Below, one piece after another: positions 1-11,397 of a stretch of DNA of 64,000 nt (position 1 is the stretch's first letter; each line of letters starts with the position of its first letter). A model generated the notes under the pieces. That model did not search any database and was not told where the DNA came from. It worked only from the letters and a program-made list of their open reading frames with translations. Origin of the DNA: Erythroxylum novogranatense (lineage: Eukaryota > Streptophyta > Magnoliopsida > Malpighiales > Erythroxylaceae); contig CM057225.1 in NCBI GenBank assembly GCA_029891385.1, positions 8,498,560 to 8,562,559 on the forward strand, read 5' to 3'. The position numbers were made by a program, and so were the translations under genes.

Positions 1-142
1 CTACCTCTGCCTTCGTTTTGCACCCGTTCTTTAGCTTCGGTTCTTTGTGCTTCCGCTTTTCAGTTCCGCAAGTTTCCATTCATTTTCTGTTTTTTGATTC
101 GCTTTTCCGGTTGGGATCCGATTTCGAGATCGGGTTCCAACA
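1..142 (+). repeat. 3' end of the family A 5' LTR
   Basis: This stretch is nearly identical to 6127-6269 and ends in ...GGGTTCCAACA directly before the primer-binding site. The rest of this 5' LTR lies left of the window. Confidence 0.85.
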
Positions 143-146
143 TAGA

Positions 147-158
147 TGGTATCAGAGC
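147..158 (+). other. Primer-binding site, tRNA-iMet type
   Basis: TGGTATCAGAGC is the standard plant gypsy/copia primer-binding site complementary to the 3' end of initiator methionine tRNA. It starts four bases after the CA of the LTR. Confidence 0.9.
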
Positions 159-980
159 CCAGTAATAGGATCTTACTTGGGCGTATGTGTATGAATGATT
201 TGCATGAGTAATTGATAAGAGTTTGATAGGCTGAAGTTGAATTTGTGAGAATGTGCTAAGTGATTATTTGATGTAGGTGATGAGTGATGATTGATTATAA
301 ATAGAAATTGAGAGGATAATCTCATGATGAAAATGGATGAATGGACTTCGGATGTACATTTGTGAGATGAAATAAGAAATACTTGAAGGATAGAATTAAA
401 TGATATGAAGGTATGACATGAAATATTTGAATAATTAAATTGATTGTTGAACAAAGTGATGAGAATTATGATTGATTTTAGGAATGTTACGAACTAGAAA
501 TTATTGATGAATAAGGATAAATTGATTTGATTATGCTTTTGAGAGATGCAAATTTTAAAAGATGAGATAACTTGATGTTTGAATATACATTTGTGAGATG
601 AAATGAGACATGCTTGAAAGATGAAATTGGTGATAAGATATATATGTAGGAGTTCAAGCGATTGATTTTAAATGATGATTTTGGTCCGTATTAAGAGTCA
701 TTAAGAAGTGGATCATTGACTTGCGTAAAAAAGCGTTAAGGAATATTGAGTTGTAGAAATAGTGAGTTTGATATGATCTTAGATGGAGTATTTGATATAA
801 GAATTGAGAAATTGTGAAGAGATTGAAATATGTATGAGAAGAAAATTAGATAAGAAAAGTGATTAATTATGATTCGATCAAACAAATTAATGATATCTTA
901 AATTGATTGAGAAAAGTGATTGTATGATTAGATAAGAAATATTATGTTCTTAAGTGTGAATTTCGAGGATGAAATTCTTT
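159..980 (+). other. Non-coding interior of the family A element
   Basis: AT-rich stretch with no open frame of useful length and no gag or pol similarity recognised. Several short GA-rich phrases recur (for example around 340-370 and 590-620, both 'acatttgtgagatgaaat'), suggesting local duplication. Only the last 25 bases before the polypurine tract look like former polyprotein C-terminus. Confidence 0.6.
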
Positions 981-994
981 TAAGAGGGGAGAAA
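981..994 (+). other. Polypurine tract of the family A element
   Basis: A purine run (AAGAGGGGAGAAA) immediately precedes the TGTTGG start of the 3' LTR. This is the expected plus-strand primer position. Confidence 0.85.
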
Positions 995-3900
995 TGTTGG
1001 ACCCAGAACTTTTGGTGAAAATTAGAAATATTAAAATGAATTTAAATGAGAAAGAAATTGTTGAGAAAATTTATGAATTTAAGAAAATTTGATGATTTGA
1101 GAAAAATATATGAAAAGAATTGTTAGTTTGATGACTTCAATATTTGAGTCGATTTGTATGGGTTATGAAAGTTTAAGAGAATGAGTTGATTTGAAATGGA
1201 AGTTAAAATTGAGAACTAAAGATAAAGTGTAAAAATCTAAAGAATTAAGAAAATTTTGACTTTTGGGGTTAAAGTTGACTTTTGATTTAGGCCAAATTGA
1301 GAAAATGGTCTTCATGAAACTTGTAGCTTATGTTAAGAGTTTTCCGTCGCCATAAAGTTTGATATTTTCGATATCGGGAGAAAAAGTTATGATCAGTCAA
1401 AGTTTGTTTTGTAAAAATGACCATAAGTGTATATTTGTGTATGTTCTATGCTTCGAGGCCACTCTTCGTGAGGATTTAGTCTGAATTGGAGTAAGTGATC
1501 TACATGAAAATTGTAGCTTGTCTATCAATCTTTCCGACGCTATAAAGCATACAATATTTGGATGTGAGAATTGGAAGATATGAATGTTGAAAGTTTGGAG
1601 TTTGTTTAGGTGATGTTTAACAGGCAGTAACTTTGACTAGGTTTTTGACCCCTTTAGAGATGAAATTGATTTTTGAGTTCTTCATAAAAGTTGTAGATCT
1701 TCCTTTTATCTTTCCATCGACACTAAATTTGTCAAATTTGGAGTTTAGGATCAAGAGTTACGATTTTTGAAAATTTTGATTATATATGTATAATTGAGAT
1801 TCTATTCTTTTGCTTTTGATCCTACCCCTTTTCAATCTTTTGCTTATAATTCCTTCGTCCGAAATCCGATTGATTCGATTTTTGAAGCGTTGGATTCCTA
1901 AGACATTTAGTTACTCCTTAATGAATAATTATGATTTTTAGGAGATTAAATGGAAAGAGATTGATTGAACCATAGTGAGAGGGTTGTTTAAAGGTTATGA
2001 GTTAGATAATTTTCTGAACATGATTCAGTATTTTGCAAATTTTGGGAGTTGTGGAGCTCCGATTGAGTTGATTCTTGAGGCAGATTAAAATTAAGATATG
2101 GGGCTACAAATCTTGTGAATGGATAGAAATTTGATTTCATCCCTAAGATTGTTAATTTCTGGAAGGAAGCTTGAATTAATGTTCAGTCCCGATTTTGTGA
2201 AGGTCTGAAAGTATTTCGGCCATAACTTCTTCGTTTATGAACCGATTGGAGCGTTTTCAGTGGCAATGGAAACATAATACATCGAGGAACATTTTTTAAG
2301 AAGAAAGTTTCACCAAATTATGTCATTTACCTGTCCAAAATTTGGAAGCAAGATGGCTGTTTTTAAAATGAAATGTGCAGGGGCAGATATGGAACATCAC
2401 TTAAAGGGAAAAGTTTTAGGCTTGCATGGAGGGGAAATTAGGTCTATTGTCATTCTTTAAATGGAACATATGAAGGGGGTTTCGTTTTGAACAAGGAGGG
2501 AGCAGCAGATACACGAAAATTTCATAGGAAAATAAAGAAAGAAACGATAGAGAGGGAGAGAAGAAGAAGAAGAAGGAGAATCGGACGAAATGGAGAAGAA
2601 GGGAGGAGAAGCAAGTTTCGACTTTTCTCCAAGTTTCTAAGAGGGTTTTCGTTGATTTCAAGAGGAAAAGCATGGAACAAGGTGAAAGCTCCATGACAAG
2701 CCAATAAATACGAAAATGGAGGAGAAAAAGGTAAGAGAGAGAAAGTTTGGATTTTGAATCTTTTGATGAGTTTATTGGTTTAGGTAGTTTGGAAAGGTTA
2801 TGGATTGAGTTTTCCTATGGTTACTTGAAGGGATTATGCTATGATTATGTTTAATTTTGGATTATGGTGAGTTAGGGATTATGCCCAATTTTTGGGGATT
2901 TGGGGTTTATTGAAATTATTGATTTAGATAGCTTAGAAATTTGATCAATTGGTGAATTCCTAAGTTAATTTGAGTAATTATGTATTTTTGATGTTGAATT
3001 TGGATGTTTATGGCTTAGGAAATGTTTAATTGAAGGAAAGAAGGAAGCTTTGGAGAAATTGAGGTGTGGATCAAGATTCTAGCATGGTATTAAGGTGGGT
3101 AGCATGTTTATTTTTTATTTATAAGCTGTATATGAGTTTTCAAAAAAAATAGAAAGCGAAAATATTTTAAACTCTTATTTTTGAGCGATTAATTTTTTGA
3201 AATGACTTAAGAAAATTGCATAAATTGGTTGAATTCATTGTGATTGATTTATTGAGATTTTAATATGATAATTTGTGTGACTTGTGATTTTATGAATGTT
3301 TTGGAAATTCCTAAAGTGTTGCTTTCTTTGATTTTTACAAATTGAGCAATTTTTGTGTTTGAACAATTGAAAATGGTTATGAGAATTGTGGTGGTGGTTA
3401 TGTGCGTAAATGGAATGGAGGTGAAGATATTTCTATGATTTTGACTTAGGAGGAGAAAGCGGTGACATAAGTGGAAGCTTGACAAGTTTGGAAGTATACA
3501 AGTAAAGTAAAATTGAAAGGTTGAAATTGGAAACTTAGGAGGATTGTTTATGTGTTGTGATGAGGGTTATGTTTTAGTATACAAAGATATTAGTGGAATT
3601 GAGATTAAAACTTCAAGATGGTGATATGTTTACGTTTCTAAATTGACTCAGTATGTGCGAGTAGATTATGAAACAAATGATAGTGATATATGGAGAAGTT
3701 CTCATGGTGATGTCGATTAGTTGTTAGGAATACATATCCTATAATGGGGTTACAGTGGTGAATAATGCGATTAAGTACATATGAAATATATATATGTGGA
3801 TATGGGATAGGAGATGATCTATGACCCTTATAGTTAAAAATCATGAGATGAATCGAGTAAATGAATATGTTTCTTATTTCATTGAGTTTTATTTTAAAAG

Positions 3901-6269
3901 TATTGATCATGTATGGTGCGACGAAATTGAAATTATTGAACCATCACGAATAATCGAAAGTGATCTTATGGAGGTATTAGGAGTAGCTAAACAACATTGG
4001 CAAACATAGTGGATTGACAAAATCATGGAAGCTGTGTAGATAATTGAGATAAGAAATCATAATGCGTGAATAAAATGTTCCAATTAGGCGATAAAAAGAA
4101 GTGATAGGATTAAGGCGGAACATCATGTAGTGGCTAAGAATATAAAAATTAAGTGATTGAATGTTGAATTGTTGGCGGTTTTACGATTATGTACATTCGA
4201 CTTCACGCATACGAAAACACTATCACGGTGATTTCATTAGAATGCTTCATAAGAATTTAGATGACAAAGGTTAACAATGGTTAAATGTTATATTGATTGG
4301 AGAGGTGGTTGACAAATGAACTTCGATAGGTAGTAGAAATTAAACGCATCAAGGAAGATGAATAAATCGGTGAATCCACGCCAAAATATGGAACACAAGT
4401 GAGACGACTATAAGGGTTATATGCGATATTAAAGTGAGCGACATTGTTATATTGAGATAGTGATATTGATAAAAGATTTCTTAGATTGAAATGTAGTACA
4501 CATGGTATGTTTAACGAAATATTATGTGATATGATGTTGGTGTTATCGACAGTGAACTTTGTGGTGAGTTGATTAAAGGAGAAATTGTTACATGCATTGT
4601 TTTTTTCTTTCGAATGATTTGACGATGTTGTGGAAAAATGGTTTGATAATTTGAATGATCGTTTTATGATTTTTGGAATGTGTGAAATTTTATGAATGTC
4701 AGAGTGTCTAATATGACACGATGTGAAAAACTTTAAGTTTTTTTTTAAAATACGCCTTCGGGAGTTCCAATTTTTGAGAATGAATTATGTGTATTATATG
4801 GGTTTGGTTAAGTCCCGTTCGTAGAGTCAGTGCACTGGTCTCTCCTTTGATAGGCTTCTCCCGCCTGCCCGCTAGTTGAATAGGAGCTCCGATTTCGGGC
4901 TCCCATCCGTTCATGACCGAACAGAACATTTATCTTGGGAATGTGCGATTTTCTGTTAGGACCGACCAAACCATTTAATGTGATTTGGAATTTGTGTTGG
5001 ATGCATGATATAACCCATGAAACCTGCGCGGGTATAACCCCTAAACACCTACGGGTGGGGTGTGGGGTCCAACATCAAATCACTTGGATATGTTATGTTT
5101 TTTTGATTTGTTACTTTGGAAAGTATTGTTATGTGACCTTTGAAATTATTTATGAATGTTTGAAAAGTTGAGAAGTTTGAAAAATAAGCCTTTGGGCAAA
5201 ACTTTGTTGAAGATGATTTCTGCTTATGTTTTCTTTTTATAAATCGGTACCCATTGAGCTTTCAAGCTCACCCGCCTTCATCCCCATCTCCGGGGTTCGA
5301 CGGGGAGATCGGATGAGGGAGTCAAGACATTTGTTCGATTTTGCTCATTTTGATGTTTGGTGACTTTTGGGATTTTTTGTATAGGTTTTGTATATGGCTT
5401 AATTTGCCATTATGTAATTTAAGCAATTATTTCGGGATGTATTGACTTATAACTAGGTATACCAAATTGAGATATAAATGTGACTTGGTTTATGTATTTT
5501 TGCTTTCGGAATTGTATGTAGACGTATGAATGGTTTTGGTATGTGAATAGAATGGGATATGAATGGCAATTGAATATAATTATAACTTGAGATATGATTG
5601 TGATTGTGTATGAATGAAGCAAGATGATTATGTTGGCTGTTTTGAGATCATTGAAGTGGTTAAGATTAGATTTGCGTTTGTTGCTGTTGAAATTCCAGAC
5701 GGGGGGGTCCGATTCGCTTTTGTGTGCTGATTGGTTGTGATATTAGAAGTGTATTTTGCCTTTGCAGATTTTTGGACTTTTCAAAATGCAGCCGTTATGC
5801 TGCCCGATTTTCGATAAAATCGGGTTATGACAAAGTAAGATTCAGAATAGATTTTGTTATAAATGAGATAAGATTTGGTATGAATTGAGATTTAGTTGAG
5901 GATAAAATTTCCAGTGGGAAACTAGTATAAGTTTGATTCATATAAGATTGATTAGGAATGAAAGGAATGAAATAGAAAGATAGAAAAAAATTACCGGTTT
6001 TCGAGTTGGGTTTTAGTCTAAGGTTTCCAGCGCAACCGTTTTCTATTTTCGCTTCGGATGTCGGATCCATTCTTTTGCATTTCGCTTTTGTTTCCGTTTG
6101 ACTTTCATTTGTTTGCGAGCGTGTTTGCTACCTCTGCCTTCGTTTTGCATCCGTTCTTTCGCTTCGGTTCTTTGTGCTTCCGCTTTTCAGTTTCGCAAGT
6201 TTCCATTCATTTTCTATTTTTCGATTCGCTTTTCCGGTTGGGATCCGGTTTTGAGATCGGGTTCCAACA
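995..6269 (+). repeat. 3' LTR, family A (5.3 kb)
   Basis: The LTR begins TGTTGGACCC and ends GGGTTCCAACA. It aligns along its whole length with the reverse complement of 45840-51043 and, more loosely, 11398-15887. Landmarks include a pyrimidine/purine-biased stretch near 2540-2640, a GAGCTTTCAAGCTCACCC segment near 5255-5275 that is present in all copies, and several degenerate modules of about 180 bp at 1300-1750. The small ORFs inside it are not conserved between copies and are treated as chance. Confidence 0.85.
4990..5079 (+). mobile_element. 5'-truncated SINE-like insertion in the family A LTR
   Basis: The family A copy at 45840-51043 lacks this segment, so it is an insertion. It is bounded by an imperfect 9-bp duplication (TGATTTGGA at 4981-4989 and TCACTTGGA at 5080-5088). 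Its last part (CCTACGGGTGGGGTGTGGGG, then TCCAACATCAA) matches the 3' end of the SINE at 51044-51214. The tRNA-like head is missing. Confidence 0.5.
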
Positions 6270-8160
6270 AGTTTTACGAACTCAACAGAGTAACTATCCT
6301 TGATGGTTCACTCATGTCATAAAACAAGATCAATTATAGCATGTAATCATACAATTCAAATCCACTGAACAAGTATCAAATACTATCATAGACAAATCAT
6401 TTCTTAGTTAAACAGTTCAATCATATAACAACATTCACACAACTTTGCAAATCATTCAATAAATTCAAATCATGTGCAAATGCTATATGTATAAGACTCA
6501 CATTAACTTTTATCTTGTTGTGATTGTGTGCTTTTTACAGTATCCCAAAGCATCGGCCTTAGTCAATCAGTCTGTGACTCATTGATCACAGTGAGCCATA
6601 GGCTTGAACCACTTATGCGGGAGCTTAAAGCCCTTATCAGTAACAGTATCAGTAGCAATATCAGTCACAACTCTTTTATATTACATGCATTGGAATGAAA
6701 TGCATGCCACAATTTAGTAATCAATTTCTTTTCATTTGTAAGTATTATGACAGTTCAACAGTCATAATAATAGTAGTCATCGGACTAGGTCCAGCATTCA
6801 ACTTTTCTGTTGAGAATCAGAAAATCATTTAGGCAAATGCATTCACATTTAATCAACACGTCCAATATCATTTCCATGTATCAAAATGCCTCAGACAAAT
6901 ACTGTCCAGAATCCAGTACATAAATAGCACATTTCAGTACAGTTCAATAAGATAGCAATATAGTTCAGTAATATACAAATCAAGAAGGTTAGACCATCTT
7001 CGGTTACTCACAGTATGCTCTAAACAGCTTTTGCCTTGAAGTCTCAGCAATGTTTAATTGTTTTCGCTCAATACGCTCCTCTATACATACAATACATACA
7101 CATATCTCAATATTGCACAATTATGTATTCATTACTGCACATTCATGTATGCTGAATATGTACAATGCATGTTCATGATAGCTCTAGGTTTTTAATCATT
7201 AATCTTATCACAATATTCATTTGGATATCCACTTTCAATTGATTAACTCAGATTTGTCTAAAGATACGCTTTCGGGTCCATTTTATTTTCATCAAGAAAG
7301 TTAAGGAATTTGGTAACACTTCCTTCTAACAAATTATTCTCCTATATCTTAAGTCTATATTGATATCAAGATCATTCAATTTGGTTCATTATTCTATGAG
7401 TTATGCTCAAAATACCACAAACGAAATTTTGGCTAATGTATGATCATGCATTCAAGTTGTATAACCCATATCTCTCAATTCCAATATCCAAAAATTACAA
7501 ACTTTATACCAATTTAAAGCTAAGAGAACAAGCTACAATTTTGGTGCAGAAATCTTCGCCTAATTCGGTCTACATCAACACAGTTTATTCAACAAAAACA
7601 GGGCATGACTTCTATCCTGGTAGTGCTACAGCCTAAGCCAAGACTCAATTTCATGCTAATTTTGAAAGTCTTAAAGACATAATTAAAATTCTACTTCTTC
7701 AAGAAAGTTGTAGAAATATGTCTCTAGTTTAATCTGAATTAAGAATCAACTCATTTAGAAGTTATAATCAGAATACCAAAGCATGTTCATGAAAATTATC
7801 CAATTCAGAAAATTCCAACAGACTTCCACACTTTCATCCTATCAATCATTTTCAAATCAATTCAGATAACTCTAAATTTTTATGGAAATAAAGAAAAATG
7901 TCTTAGGAATCTATTGGTTTAAGTTTCAATTCATTTAAAGGTCAGATGAAAAATTCATAGTCAAAAGACTTAAAGTTGTTCAATAAAAATACCTTAGGTC
8001 ATAAACTCATACATGCAAACAATCACCTTTCTCTCTCTAGATTAATAAAACGTCGCTTCTTCTTCTTCTTCTCCTCAACACAGTTTTTTTCATCCAGATT
8101 CTGCTTCATACACTTCACAACTAATACATCATCATCATCATCATCACACCCAGTCTGAAA
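6270..8160 (-). repeat. LTR fragment of an older element, truncated by family A
   Basis: No gene. The order of landmarks copies that of the LTRs at 27597 and 31466: 'gaactcaa...gatggttcac' near 6280-6310, 'ggttactcacagta' near 7002, and 'acaatgcatgttcatga' near 7160. These point to a minus-strand LTR whose left part was separated by the family A insertion at 6269. The target reads like the GTGAGTTTTATGAACTC seen in the two intact relatives, consistent with an AGTTT duplication. The right boundary is not marked by a clear TG...CA end and is approximate. A short (ATC)n run lies at 8128-8147. Confidence 0.55.
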
Positions 8161-8982
8161 TCTCGATAAAAGCGGGGTGCAGGAGGTCCGATAGACGCAT
8201 GATTTTACCCCTATATAGTAGAGAGGTTGTTTCTACCATGCAGATATGAAAAAAAATAATGATGCGAGTTAATGAGAAGAAATAAGTAAAAAATGCCACA
8301 CAAAATATTTAAGTAAAATACATAAATGAATAATAAATAAAAATAAAGTATAATTTGACTTTTAAAAATAAAATATATTTTAAAACTAAAATATAACAAA
8401 ATATATGATCTTTTATTTGTAAAAAGAACCAATATTCAGATCGTAAGAGAGTAATAAAGCATCAAAAAACTGTAGAAAAGAGATCAGCTTAATCAAATCT
8501 CGAAAGCATGAAATACTAAATCAAACAAAGAAGAAAACCCAACAAAACTTAGAAGACACCAAAGCAAAAGAGACTGATTAATTAAGAACCATACCCAAAA
8601 AAAAGGAGGCTGCGGAGAAGGAAGAGAGAGTAAGAGCGCCAAGAAAGAGGGAGAGCAATGTTTACGTACCTCTTAATCAATCTTAGAAAAAGAACCGCCT
8701 ATTTACATAGCTTGTCGAAGAAGAGGGCATAACCTTCATAAGAGAAAGGGGCAAGAGGATTGGCAGAGATCCGGTGCTCCTTCAATCATATCACTCCAAA
8801 GTTTTCTACTGAGACTCTATCTGCTCACCAAACGATCCGCTCACCAAAGCCTATCACAAAGATCCAAAAAAAAACAAATAACTCTGAAATGTCATTCTCT
8901 GCACATACTCACTCCCACACACCTCCACCAATGCCACCCTCCCCACATTGCTCCCATAGAATACCTTCTCCAACTTATCCAC
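8161..8982. other. Intergenic stretch, no gene recognised
   Basis: 8161-8245 contains a phrase (acccctatatagtagagagg) that looks like a fragment of a dispersed plant repeat. 8245-8460 is very AT-rich. 8560-8980 is of mixed composition with an 86-codon open frame at 8760-9020 that runs into the neighbouring LTR and is not recognised. No coding call is made. Confidence 0.4.
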
Positions 8983-11189
8983 TATTGGACCCCACTGTCG
9001 GAGCCCAACATCGAACATGAGAGCGTGGTGCTGTATGCGTTGGGTGAAACGTGATAATTAAGCGACTCAGGAAAAAGACCATTGGAAGCTCGATGGACCC
9101 ACTGTGAACAAACTCAAAATTTGCTTTCATAATTAAAACAAACACATCCATAAATCATTATCTCAAAAGATGAGTTTTATAAAGCTTTAAGAACATTTCA
9201 AACCAGATTACAACTTTGTGTTCAAGAGCCAAAAATACAAAATACACTTGAACCAATAAACTCGAAATGTAACTAAAGCCTTGACTTTCAAAAATACATC
9301 ATAACAAAAAGAAAATTGAGTGCTGCCATAATTCGTGACTCACTCTGTCTCTTGCTCGTCACCTGAATGGGGGAGATTAGAGGGGGTGAGCTATAAAGCT
9401 CGTGGGAACATATTTATAATATAGAAATAAGCAAAAGTATTCAAAAATAACTCATCGTCGTGGTACTTGTTGAAATCGTAACAATTGAGCATGCATGAGT
9501 CATTATCTTGAAATGCTTGAATCTTGAACAATTCATGATGCATGATTCATAATAACATATCATAAAACACATAACATAACATGATGGTTTGGGTTAGTCC
9601 CTGATTCATGACGTACTACACACTCCCATCGAAATGGTTATGTGTAGACGTAGTTTCGTGAGGGAATCCTTGTGAGAAACTCTGTGCCACTTGCGGGCAG
9701 GCTGGAGAAGCCTTTTCGTGAGTCAATGTGCACTTGACTGTTCGTGAGGGACATACCGCAAACCCACATAACATGCATGATTCAATTTCTTGTAAACTTG
9801 TTTGCCAAACTGGCACTTGCTTGTAAACTTGCTTGTCATACATTTCGGAAAGCATGAATTCATGTGCATGTACTCGTGAAAGGAGAAAACCCCTTTTTAA
9901 CCCTTTTTAATAATCATGAGTGCAAATCATACAGTAAAATTTAATCATTCACAATAGCATGTAATGCAATCATTGATGATGCAATTTAAAGCATTAAATC
10001 TATCTTGATTTGAACAAAACAATGAGTAACTTATTTACTCTATTATAAACATGAACCCACCTTGAATTCCTTGCTTGTTCTTGCCTAGGAATGAGTTTCC
10101 TCTTGATCCTCGTGCCTCACTTGATTTCCTAAAATAAGAACCAAAATCCCATTCAATAACTCATGCTGAAACAATATTTCCATTCTTAACTTCCATCCAA
10201 AATTTCATATCCTTAGAGACTGATTCAGAACTTCATTGCTTCACAAAACTTGTAGATCTATGTCTCTAGTTTACAACGCTTCAAAAATCACCTCAATAGA
10301 ACTTCTGTAACAAAAGATATGCTCAAAACACTAACATTCAACTTTGCTGGAAACTGAGCCTCGCAGCGACGAAGGCTCGGTCGTCGCGACGTGCGGCCTG
10401 GCACTTCACGACGTGCGGACTGATGCACGTCGCGGCGTGCGGTCTGGCACGTCTCGGCGTGCGGACTGATGCACTTCACGGCGTACGGCCTTACGCACGT
10501 CGCGACGTGCGGGTATGGAGATCGACTCCGAACCCAGATTTTTCAACATTTTCAAACCTTAATCCTTTCCTTTCTCATCTACAACACATCTAACCCTTGA
10601 ATCATGTCCTATACTTCCTTTCTAGGTTCATTCTAACACAAAATCACCAACAAAAACAACAACCCAAATAATTTCTACCAATTTTTCCCATAAACCCTAA
10701 ACCATCGTTTCCTACTCATTCTAAACCATATTAGGGTTTTAAAGCATTCTAAACAAGAAGAAACAATTGTAAACTTACCCGAGAATGCTTCAGATCCTTC
10801 AAGAAATCGCCAACCTTAGTTTCCTCTTTTTCTTCTTCTTCTCCCTCTCTTCCTACGACTCTCTCTTCTCTTCCTCTCTTCTTCTTATTTTCCTTTCTTT
10901 TCTTGTCTTCTTTCTAACTCTTTCCTTAAGCCTAAAAGAATGAGAAAGGACTATAATGCCCCTCTATGCAAGCCTTAAACCTCTTACCCTTAAGTGATCT
11001 TCCAAGATTGCCCTCATACATTTTACCCTTCTACACTTTTATATCTTTCATTACCACTTATTCCACACTAATCTCAAATTAATCTTAATTTCCACTAACA
11101 CTTCCACTAAAAATCAAACTATGCGACAATTAATACAATCAACTTAATTCATACATAATAACATCAAGAAAAACAATTGGGGCCCAACA
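8983..11189 (-). mobile_element. Solo LTR (2.2 kb) with perfect TSD TCCAC
   Basis: The block is flanked by TCCAC at 8978-8982 and again at 11190-11194. Read on the - strand it starts TGTTGGGCCCC and ends CCAATA (the terminal CA of the LTR is mutated). Its ends resemble those of the chromovirus LTRs at 24004 and 38841, and it carries the 'gggggtgagctataaagctcgtggg' landmark of family A at 9384-9407 in altered form. No interior, PBS or PPT is present, so it is a solo LTR left by LTR-LTR recombination. Confidence 0.8.
10387..10512. repeat. GC-rich minisatellite, six units of 22-24 bp
   Basis: The core CG(A/G)CGTGCGG recurs at 10387, 10409, 10433, 10455, 10479 and 10503, giving spacings of 22, 24, 22, 24 and 24 bp. 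Spacers alternate between CTGGCAC and CTGATGCAC types. It is CpG-dense within an AT-rich LTR. Confidence 0.85.
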
Positions 11190-11216
11190 TCCACATAAGA
11201 TAAACAACAACAAAAA

Positions 11217-11314
11217 TTAGTACAACACCATCTCTATAATGCCTGCAATTACACAATCCATTGTATCATGAATCTTTTTATCAAGCCATCTGAAGCTTTC
11301 AGGAGTGTTTGGAA
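11217..11314 (-). pseudogene. Possible terminal exon of an unidentified host gene
   Basis: On the - strand a CAG acceptor at 11317-11315 precedes an open frame containing PESFRWLDKKIHDTMD, ending in a TAA stop at 11217-11219. The composition looks like real coding sequence, but I do not recognise the family. Upstream on the - strand the locus is interrupted by the solo LTR at 11398-15887, and a start-like exon with a good GTAAGT donor lies at 16788-16853; the splice phases of the two do not match directly. It may be a broken gene or chance. Confidence 0.2.
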
Positions 11315-11397
11315 CTGGTAAATGTTACCAAACAAAAAGGCAATTTTTGGCTTACAAACTAAACATACCCCCACTCTGAACTTTTAATGTTGGGACC

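Larger units (their letters stand above)
1..6269 (+). mobile_element. Gypsy-derived element, family A, left end outside window
   Basis: Bases 1-142 repeat almost exactly at 6127-6269, which fixes the 3' ends of the 5' and 3' LTRs. The order is LTR end, tRNA-iMet primer-binding site, 852 bp of interior, polypurine tract, then a 5275-bp LTR starting TGTTGG and ending CCAACA. The interior has no polyprotein; only its last codons before the PPT resemble the C-terminus of Tekay-type chromovirus polyproteins (a short FEDEILLRGE-like stretch). This is therefore a non-autonomous deletion derivative, reminiscent of LARD elements, with LTRs far longer than the interior. The element sits in an older LTR (6270 onward); the right flank is AGTTT and the left flank is not in the window. 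Two further copies of the LTR lie at 11398-15887 and 45840-51043 in reverse orientation. Confidence 0.85.

Noticed and set aside
2416..2704. Small ORFs on both strands inside the family A LTR
   Set aside because: They arise from a GAAGAAG-rich tract; the frames are not kept in the other LTR copies.
10387..10512. CRISPR-like array
   Set aside because: Units are 22-24 bp with no unique spacers of constant length; this is a minisatellite in a plant LTR.
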